Assembly: GCA_948439925.1 (NCBI GenBank)
Contig: CAOJNR010000056.1
Location: 1 to 6,931 of the forward strand
Direction of reading: 5' to 3'
DNA from: an uncultured Clostridia bacterium
GTDB taxonomy: Bacteria; Bacillota; Clostridia; Christensenellales; UBA1242
Length of the DNA: 6,931 nucleotides
Part shown: positions 1-4,869 of the stretch, one piece after another
Layout: every line of letters begins with the position of its first letter
Numbering within the stretch: position 1 is the first letter of the stretch
Notes under the pieces: generated by a model
Database searches by the model: none
What the model was told of the DNA's origin: nothing
The model's input: the letters and a program-made list of their open reading frames with translations, nothing else
Program-made: the position numbers and the translations under genes

Positions 1-639
1 ATAGTCGAAGGAGATTCCGCTGGTGGAACTGCCAAGACAGGACGTGACAGACGATTCCAAGCGATATTGCCACTTAGAGGTAAGATTTTGAACGTTGAAA
101 AAGCAAGACTCAACCGCGTGCTTGAAAACGCCGAAATCAAAAGTATGATAACTGCATTTGGAACTGGAATTGGAAGCGAGTTTAACGAAGACAAACTTCG
201 CTATGACAAAATCATATGCATGACCGATGCCGATGTGGACGGTGCGCATATCAGAATCCTTCTTCTCACATTTTTCTATCGTTTTATGAAACCTCTTCTT
301 GAACACGGACATGTTTACGCTGCAAAACCACCTCTTTACAAGGTGACAAAGAACAAAGAGGACTATTACTTCTATTCAGATGAAGAACTTGAAACATGGT
401 ATAATGAAAACGGACGAAAGGGCTGTGCACAACAGCGTTACAAAGGTCTTGGTGAAATGAATGCTGAACAACTTTGGGAAACAACCATGAACCCTGAGCA
501 CCGCATACTCATTCAGTTGACAATGGACGATGCAGTTGAGGCTGAAAAGATGTTCAATGACCTTATGGGCGAAGACCCTAACCTGCGTCGTCAATTCATT
601 GAAGCAAACGCAACTCTCGTTACCGACCTTGACGTCTAA
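1..639 (+). CDS. gyrB: DNA gyrase subunit B, C-terminal part (5' truncated by window edge)
   Basis: This is the last 212 residues of the ATPase subunit of DNA gyrase, which with GyrA forms the A2B2 enzyme that introduces negative supercoils. The reading frame is open from base 1, so the gene begins outside the window; the TTG at 67 is an internal codon, not a start. Seen directly: the TOPRIM signature EGDSAGG (fragment residues 3-9, with the catalytic Glu at 3), PLRGK (24-28), the metal-binding DADVDG (Asp 76, 78 and 80), and QRYKGLGEM (145-153) of the C-terminal tail domain that contacts GyrA. The protein ends in NLRRQFIEANATLVTDLDV, the usual short ending of Firmicutes GyrB; there is no insertion of the enterobacterial type. 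ParE is the main alternative, but gyrA downstream on the same strand and the ending favour GyrB. The stop is followed by a structured 209-base intergenic region, not directly by gyrA. Confidence 0.96.
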   Translation: MVEGDSAGGTAKTGRDRRFQAILPLRGKILNVEKARLNRVLENAEIKSMITAFGTGIGSEFNEDKLRYDKIICMTDADVDGAHIRILLLTFFYRFMKPLLEHGHVYAAKPPLYKVTKNKEDYYFYSDEELETWYNENGRKGCAQQRYKGLGEMNAEQLWETTMNPEHRILIQLTMDDAVEAEKMFNDLMGEDPNLRRQFIEANATLVTDLDV

Positions 640-661
640 GTGTATTATGCACATCTTGGAC

Positions 662-691
662 GAAACATAAAAATGCTTCGATTGATATAAT
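662..691 (+). promoter_or_regulatory. Candidate extended -10 promoter for the cassette-gyrA unit
   Basis: A perfect extended -10 element, TG-A-TATAAT, lies at 683-691. The -35 at 662-667 (GAAACA) is poor, matching TTGACA at three positions with an 18-base spacer. Extended -10 promoters tolerate weak -35 boxes, so this is plausible. The predicted start would be near 698, giving a leader of about 150 bases that includes the hairpins at 710-768 and 765-782. The -10 itself forms the loop of a dyad (674-705), which would suit repressor control. This is inference from consensus only. Confidence 0.4.
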
Positions 692-705
692 TCAGTCGAA
701 AAGCA
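674..705 (+). repeat. Inverted repeat centred on the TATAAT box
   Basis: The left arm TGCTTCGATTGA (674-685) pairs with the right arm TCAGTCGAAAAGCA (692-705) through 12 pairs: 9 continuous (677-685 with 692-700, one of them T-G), a two-base bulge (701-702), then three more (674-676 with 703-705). The six-base loop is exactly TATAAT (686-691). No T-run of terminator length follows, so it does not look like an intrinsic terminator. As DNA it resembles an operator around a -10 box; as RNA in read-through from gyrB it would form a solid hairpin. Confidence 0.6.
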
Positions 706-709
706 CTTT

Positions 710-768
710 CCGGACGGACATAATAAATACTTCGATTAAAATTATTTTGACGCATTTATGCCGTGCGG
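710..768 (+). promoter_or_regulatory. Long imperfect RNA stem upstream of the terminator-like hairpin
   Basis: The arms 710-723 and 756-768 can form 12 pairs: 710-712 with 766-768, one G-G mismatch (713/765), 714-717 with 761-764, a bulged A718, and 719-723 with 756-760. They close an AT-rich loop of about 32 bases that contains the second copy of the direct repeat. The outer three pairs use bases that also belong to the 765-777 hairpin, so the two could compete or could stack end to end if the outer pairs open. I match it to no known riboswitch class. Confidence 0.35.
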
Positions 769-782
769 ATTATCCGCTTTTT
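765..782 (+). terminator. Terminator-like hairpin upstream of the DUF488 gene
   Basis: The short stem GCGGA (765-769) pairs with TCCGC (773-777) around a TTA loop, and five T residues (778-782) follow directly. The stem is only five pairs, so it is a weak intrinsic terminator on sequence alone. It could end the gyrB transcript, or partly attenuate transcription into the DUF488-MazG-gyrA unit. It lies about 125 bases after the gyrB stop. Confidence 0.45.
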
Positions 783-807
783 AAACGGTCAAAAGAACTC
801 CTATGAT
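780..807 (+). promoter_or_regulatory. Weak candidate promoter close to the DUF488 gene
   Basis: TATGAT (802-807) matches the -10 consensus at five of six positions. TTTAAA (780-785) is a four-of-six -35 with a 16-base spacer. A start near 814 would give a leader of about 35 bases, holding a small dyad ACGA-AATA-TCGT (821-832) and the ribosome site GGAG at 840-843. It competes with the extended -10 candidate at 683-691; sequence alone does not decide which is used. Confidence 0.3.
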
Positions 808-848
808 TTAACCTACTTAGACGAAATATCGTTCTGAATGGAGAAAAA

Positions 849-1358
849 ATGAAAACATCCTATTATGCAAAATTAAAAAATATTGACACAACAAAATATC
901 TTCCAATCGCAATTTCTGGCGATGAAGGCAAACTTGTTGGCTTTCAAGGTCGAGCTGAAAGGAAACTTTCCCCCTATTCATTCTTTAAAAGTTGGAAAGC
1001 AAGAGAGAATGAAATTGAGGAAATGAAAGATTACATTTCGCAAAACGAATACAAAAGACTTAAAGAAGAAAATCAAGACGACTATATAGAAAAATTTTAC
1101 AACAAAGTTTTAAAACCTCTTGACCCTGCCGAAATTTTTAATTTTCTTTGCGATAATGCAGTCCTCTTATGTTTTGAAAAGCCAACCGAATTTTGCCATC
1201 GGTTTCTTGTGGCAGGCTGGCTTGAAATCAATCTCGGTATTGAAATAGATGAACTTGGTTTTGAAAACGACTTTAAAGTTAAAGCAAACAAAGATCGCTT
1301 AAAAGAGAAGTTATTAAAAGTTATAGCAAACGAAAACACAAAGGAGAAATCATGTTAG
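849..1358 (+). CDS. DUF488-family protein of unknown function
   Basis: The protein has 169 residues. The ATG has GGAG at 840-843 five bases upstream, which fixes the start. The recognisable part is the block at residues 105-125, VLLCFEKPTEFCHRFLVAGWL, the LLCFE...CHR..VA.WL signature of the DUF488 family, with Cys108 and the Cys116-His117-Arg118 triad. The N-terminal TSYYAKLKNI, then LPIAIS, also fits the usual beginning of this family, where a small alpha/beta domain with an unassigned, possibly catalytic, Cys-His-Arg cluster is expected. The middle (residues 45-85) is highly charged and helical, longer than the minimal family fold. No signal peptide or membrane segment is seen, so it is probably cytosolic. 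It is the first gene of the cassette between gyrB and gyrA and overlaps the next gene by seven bases, which suggests translational coupling. Family membership is fairly safe; function is unknown. Confidence 0.8.
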   Translation: MKTSYYAKLKNIDTTKYLPIAISGDEGKLVGFQGRAERKLSPYSFFKSWKARENEIEEMKDYISQNEYKRLKEENQDDYIEKFYNKVLKPLDPAEIFNFLCDNAVLLCFEKPTEFCHRFLVAGWLEINLGIEIDELGFENDFKVKANKDRLKEKLLKVIANENTKEKSC

Positions 1359-1687
1359 ATAAAGAATATTATCATGAAGTGTTTGATAAACTGGCAAACA
1401 CTTGGGGCAAAGAAAATCAAATGCGTATGTGCATTGAAGAGATGAGCGAGTTGACAAAAGAACTTTGCAAATATATGCGTCATAAAACTGGCGAACAAAC
1501 TCCTGAACTTGACGCCGAGATTGAAGAAATCAAAAAGAACATTATTGAAGAAACAGCCGATGTTCTCATCTGCGCAAGTCAAGTTAAACGTTTCTTTGGT
1601 GATAAAGCCGTTGAAGAAGTTATGGACTATAAAATCAAGCGCGTAGACAAGCGCGTTAATGACTTCATCGAAAAGAACAAAAAATAG
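1352..1687 (+). CDS. MazG-like nucleotide pyrophosphohydrolase
   Basis: This is an all-alpha protein of 111 residues. It carries the two metal-binding helices of the MazG/all-alpha NTP-PPase superfamily: EEMSEL at residues 29-34 (Glu29, Glu30, Glu33) and EETAD at 66-70 (Glu66, Glu67, Asp70), the EExxE...EExxD arrangement that binds Mg2+. Proteins of this family hydrolyse (d)NTPs to the monophosphate and pyrophosphate, often to remove damaged or excess nucleotides; the substrate here cannot be read from sequence. The length fits the short single-domain members, not the two-domain MazG of E. coli. The ATG lies inside the end of the DUF488 gene, with AAGGAG at 1341-1346 five bases before it. The next gene starts eight bases after the stop. 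Cytosolic, probably a homodimer or tetramer as in relatives (inference). Confidence 0.85.
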   Translation: MLDKEYYHEVFDKLANTWGKENQMRMCIEEMSELTKELCKYMRHKTGEQTPELDAEIEEIKKNIIEETADVLICASQVKRFFGDKAVEEVMDYKIKRVDKRVNDFIEKNKK

Positions 1688-1695
1688 GAGAAAAA

Positions 1696-2268
1696 ATGGA
1701 GATACTTGGAAATGTACTTCTTGCAATCGTTTCAATCTGCACCTTCTTTTCATACTTTCCTCAAATTGTTAAATGTTTAAAAACAAAGAAAGGCGAAGAT
1801 TTGAGTGTATGGTCGTGGATTCTATGGGTGGTCAGTTCGTTGGCTTACACCCTGTATGCAATTCTTTGCACAGGCACATTCATGTTGATATTTGAAACAT
1901 CAATGGAATTGTTATTCTGCGTGATAATCCTCACATGTGCAATAGTTTTCAGAAATAAGAAATCTGATAAAGGAAAAGAAAAAATGAAAGTTGTAACCAT
2001 CTGCGGAAGCATGCGCTTTGAAAAGGAAATGATTGCAATTTCCAGAGAACTTGAAATGAAAGATTTTTGTGTTTTGCAGTGCGTTTATGGGTTTGAAAAG
2101 CTAAATGAAGAGGAATTAGCCAAACTGGCGCGTTTGCACTACAAAAAAATCGACATATCAGATGCAATTTACGTTGTGAATGTTGGCGGATACATTGGCG
2201 AAAGCGTTAAAAAAGAAATTGACTATGCCAAAGCGCATGGGAAAGAAATTATCTATCATGAAAACTGA
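1696..2268 (+). CDS. PQ-loop/SemiSWEET-like membrane unit fused to nucleoside 2-deoxyribosyltransferase-like domain
   Basis: The protein has 190 residues in two clear halves. Residues 1-90 form three hydrophobic segments (about 4-24, 38-59 and 62-86) with the PQ pair at Pro22-Gln23, followed by a basic loop and LSVWSWILWVVSS, as in PQ-loop/SemiSWEET proteins, which dimerise to make a small-molecule transporter. Residues 97-190 are a soluble alpha/beta domain beginning KVVTICGSMRF (98-108) and containing KKIDISDAIYVVNVGGYIGES (150-170) and EIDYAKAHGKEIIY. This resembles the nucleoside 2-deoxyribosyltransferase-like family, in which relatives cleave or transfer N-glycosidic bonds; activity here is unproven. 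The first ATG has AGGAG at 1686-1690. An internal ATG (1984) has its own ribosome site, so the second half may also be made alone, or this may be two ancestral genes joined by an indel. The gyrA ATG follows 18 bases after the stop. Topology suggests that the soluble domain lies at the membrane. Confidence 0.75.
   Translation: MEILGNVLLAIVSICTFFSYFPQIVKCLKTKKGEDLSVWSWILWVVSSLAYTLYAILCTGTFMLIFETSMELLFCVIILTCAIVFRNKKSDKGKEKMKVVTICGSMRFEKEMIAISRELEMKDFCVLQCVYGFEKLNEEELAKLARLHYKKIDISDAIYVVNVGGYIGESVKKEIDYAKAHGKEIIYHEN
1969..1986 (+). promoter_or_regulatory. Internal Shine-Dalgarno and ATG inside the fused frame
   Basis: AAAGGA (1969-1974) precedes an in-frame ATG at 1984-1986 by nine bases, exactly where the membrane half ends and the NDT-like half begins (codon 97). 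In a different frame the same stretch contains the tandem stops TGA-TAA (1965-1970) just ahead of the Shine-Dalgarno. This is the layout of a normal gene boundary and resembles the CTGATA...AAGGAG...ATG junction before gyrA (2265-2289). It supports separate translation of a 94-residue NDT-like protein. Confidence 0.6.
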
Positions 2269-2286
2269 TAGAGCAAGGAGAAGAAA

Positions 2287-4836
2287 ATGAGTAAATTTGA
2301 TAGTAAAAAGCCACTTGAAGAGCTTTTTAAAGAAACAAAAATTGAAAAATGTGACACTGTTGACAACTTGAAGAAATCGTTTATTTCTTACGCAATGGCT
2401 GTCAATGTTTCGCGTGCCATTCCTGATGTGCGTGACGGACTTAAACCTGTTCACAGACGCATTCTTTATGCAATGGGCGAAATGAATAACTTTTTCGATA
2501 AGCCAACCAAGAAATGTGCTCGTATTGTCGGTGATGTTATGGGTAAATACCACCCACACGGCGACAGCTCTGTTTACGACGCAATGGTTAGGCTTGCACA
2601 AGATTTCTCTATTCGCTACCCTCTCGTTGACGGTCAAGGAAACTTCGGCTCTGTTGACGGTGACCCACCTGCTGCTATGCGTTACACTGAGGCACGCCTA
2701 TCTAAAATTGCAGGACTTATGCTTGAAGATATCGACAAGGAAACCGTTGACTTCATTCCAAACTTCGATAATACCGAAGTTCAACCTGTTGTTCTTCCAG
2801 CAAAGATTCCAAACCTCCTTGTAAACGGCTCAGACGGCATTGCTGTTGGTATGGCGACAAATATACCGCCTCACAATCTTACCGAGGTTTTAAACGGCTT
2901 ACAAGCCATGATAGACAATCCTGATATTGACATTGACGAACTTATCAAAATTATTCCAGCACCTGACTTCCCAACTGGTGGTATCATCATGGGCAGAACG
3001 GCGATTAAGCACGCCTATAAGACAGGTCGTGGCGGAATTATCGTTCGCGGTAAAACTGATATTGAGGAAATGCCAAATGGAAGAAGCAGAATTGTTATCA
3101 CAGAACTTCCTTATCAAGTCAACAAAGCGCAATTCATCATCCAAATGGCAGACCTTGTCAAAAACAAACGTCTTGAAGGAATCAGTGATATTAAAGAAGA
3201 ATCTGACCGACAAGGTATGCGTGTTGTGGTTGAAGTTAAAAAAGATTTCAATGCACAAGTTGTGCTAAATTCACTTTACAAACACACTCAACTTCAAAAA
3301 GGTTCAGGAATCATCTTCCTTGCACTTGTTGAAAACCAGCCAAGAATATTGAACCTCAAAGAGATGCTTTACTTCTATCTCGAACACCAGAAAGAAGTTC
3401 TTTTAAGACGAACGAAATACAATCTTGCAAAAGCCGAAGAGCGTGAACACATTGTTCGCGGACTTGTTATCGCACTGGCAAACATTGACGAAGTTATCAA
3501 AATTATCAAATCAGCAGACGACAGACAAGACGCCATTTCAAAACTTACTCAAAACTTTGAACTTGACGAAATTCAAGCAAATGCAATTCTGGATATGAGG
3601 CTTTCAAAACTTACAAGTTTGGAAGTTGAAAAACTTAACGAAGAGCTCAAAAATCTTGAAGAAATGATTGCTGACTATAAAGACATCATTGCCCGCCCTG
3701 AGCGCGTTCTTCAAATTTTGCGCGACAACTTTGAAGAAATCAAACAAGCCTATGGCGACGCAAGAAAATCAGAAATTTCTCTTGACGGTGGCGGAATTGA
3801 TATTGCTGACCTTATTGAAAAAGAAGATGTTGTCATCTCTATGACAAGTCAAGGTTACATTAAACGCATGTCAACCAAGGAATACAAAGCACAAAACCGC
3901 GGTGGCGTGGGCGTGACAGCACACAAGACCAAGGAGGAAGATTATGTTAAAAACATGTTCGTGACTTGCACTCATGACGACCTTCTCTTCTTCACAAACT
4001 TTGGCAAGGTTTACTGCATTAAAGCATATGAAGTGCCAGAAGCGCAAAGAACGGCAAAAGGAAGAGCGATTATCAACCTTCTTCAACTCTCACCTGAGGA
4101 AAAGGTTACCACAATCATTGCCAGACATGAAGATGACAAAGGCAATCTTATCATGGCGACCAAGAAAGGCCTTATCAAAAAGACACCACTTTCAGAATTT
4201 GTCCTTATCAGAAAAGTGGGCAAAATCGCAATCAGACTGCTTGAAGGCGACGAACTTATCGGAGTTGAAGTTTCAAGCGGAAAAGATGATATCCTTGTGG
4301 CATCTCACAGCGGAAAATGTATTCGTTTCGCTGAGGAAGATGTTCGTGAAGTTGGACGTTCAAGCCAAGGCGTTCGCTCTATGAAGATATCAGATGACGA
4401 CTATATCGTTGACATGTGCGTTGTCAAAGAAAACAGCCAAATTGTGACAATCTCTGAAAAAGGCTATGGCAAACGCTCTAATGTTGAAGAATACCGCTTG
4501 CAAGGCCGTGGCGGAATGGGCGTCAAAGCAGGCGTATTCAATGACAAGACTGGCGCACTCGTTGCACTCAAACAATCATTTGAAGATAATGACATCTTAC
4601 TCATTGCCGATAACGGTGTTATCATCAGAACACCAGTTGACCAAATCAGCAGTCTTTCACGCGTCAGCCAAGGCGTTAAAGTTATGAAACTTAAAGACGA
4701 CGCAAAAATTGTCAGCGTTGCCCTTGCAGAAAAAGCGGAGGAAGAGGAAAACTTTGAAGACAGTGAAAACGCAACTGAAAACATTTCAGAAAACCAAACC
4801 TCTGAAACAACCGAAAATCCAACAAGTGAAGAATAA
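2287..4836 (+). CDS. gyrA: DNA gyrase subunit A
   Basis: This is the complete 849-residue breakage-reunion subunit of gyrase; AAGGAG (2275-2280) lies six bases before the ATG. Visible landmarks: the start of the catalytic core, SYAMAVNVSRAIPDVRDGLKPVHRR (34-58); the quinolone-determining region HPHGDSSVYD (89-98), with Ser94 and Asp98 at the places of E. coli Ser83 and Asp87, i.e. a susceptible-type pattern; the catalytic Arg132-Tyr133 in AAMRYTEARL; and LDMRLSKLTSLE (435-446) near the coiled-coil gate. The C-terminal beta-pinwheel shows six repeats about 50 residues apart, centred near 539, 591, 643, 693, 742 and 794. The GyrA box is QNRGGVG (536-542), differing from the classical QRRGGKG at two positions; a related QGRGGMG sits at 739-745. 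An acidic tail (about 814-849) ends the protein. ParC is less likely because a box is present and gyrB is near. Its transcript probably includes the three preceding genes. Confidence 0.96.
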   Translation: MSKFDSKKPLEELFKETKIEKCDTVDNLKKSFISYAMAVNVSRAIPDVRDGLKPVHRRILYAMGEMNNFFDKPTKKCARIVGDVMGKYHPHGDSSVYDAMVRLAQDFSIRYPLVDGQGNFGSVDGDPPAAMRYTEARLSKIAGLMLEDIDKETVDFIPNFDNTEVQPVVLPAKIPNLLVNGSDGIAVGMATNIPPHNLTEVLNGLQAMIDNPDIDIDELIKIIPAPDFPTGGIIMGRTAIKHAYKTGRGGIIVRGKTDIEEMPNGRSRIVITELPYQVNKAQFIIQMADLVKNKRLEGISDIKEESDRQGMRVVVEVKKDFNAQVVLNSLYKHTQLQKGSGIIFLALVENQPRILNLKEMLYFYLEHQKEVLLRRTKYNLAKAEEREHIVRGLVIALANIDEVIKIIKSADDRQDAISKLTQNFELDEIQANAILDMRLSKLTSLEVEKLNEELKNLEEMIADYKDIIARPERVLQILRDNFEEIKQAYGDARKSEISLDGGGIDIADLIEKEDVVISMTSQGYIKRMSTKEYKAQNRGGVGVTAHKTKEEDYVKNMFVTCTHDDLLFFTNFGKVYCIKAYEVPEAQRTAKGRAIINLLQLSPEEKVTTIIARHEDDKGNLIMATKKGLIKKTPLSEFVLIRKVGKIAIRLLEGDELIGVEVSSGKDDILVASHSGKCIRFAEEDVREVGRSSQGVRSMKISDDDYIVDMCVVKENSQIVTISEKGYGKRSNVEEYRLQGRGGMGVKAGVFNDKTGALVALKQSFEDNDILLIADNGVIIRTPVDQISSLSRVSQGVKVMKLKDDAKIVSVALAEKAEEEENFEDSENATENISENQTSETTENPTSEE

Positions 4837-4841
4837 CGAAA

Positions 4842-4869
4842 AAAAAGACCTAGATTTATAGGTCTTTTT
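4842..4869. terminator. Bidirectional intrinsic terminator between gyrA and the convergent gene
   Basis: A perfect 11-pair stem, AAAAAGACCTA (4842-4852) with TAGGTCTTTTT (4859-4869), closes a six-base loop GATTTA. The A-run on one side and T-run on the other make it work in both directions: for gyrA, five bases past its TAA, and for the minus-strand gene, whose own TAA (4858-4856) lies inside the loop. Confidence 0.93.

Larger units (their letters stand above)
658..737 (+). repeat. Imperfect direct repeat pair in gyrB-DUF488 intergenic region
   Basis: Two copies of a roughly 26-base unit, 658-683 and 712-737, begin at the same relative point with GGACG and end with CTTCGATT. They are offset by 54 bases. 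The identical cores are GGACG (658-662 and 712-716) and CTTCGATT (676-683 and 730-737), and the A-rich middle aligns with small gaps (ACATAA is present in both). They may be paired regulator sites or a relic of local duplication. I do not recognise the motif. Confidence 0.5.

Noticed and set aside
67..69. TTG as the start of the first gene
   Set aside because: The frame is open upstream to base 1 and encodes the EGDSAGG TOPRIM motif, so 67 is internal to gyrB.
747..775. Promoter using TTGACG (747-752) as -35
   Set aside because: At 16-18 bases downstream there is no acceptable -10 (TTATCC or TATCCG), so a good -35 alone is not enough.
758..784. Eight-codon leader peptide (MPCGLSAF) spanning the terminator-like hairpin
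   Set aside because: No Shine-Dalgarno precedes the ATG, and the codons show no amino-acid run typical of attenuation peptides.
640..848. Known riboswitch or T-box in the gyrB-DUF488 region
   Set aside because: I could not match the hairpins or loops to conserved cores such as a T-box TGGNACCGCG or guanidine-type ACGR loop pair.
2158..2637. 159-residue minus-strand frame across the gyrA start
   Set aside because: It is antisense to gyrA and the NDT-like domain, both clearly coding, with no family resemblance or ribosome site; it is a shadow frame.
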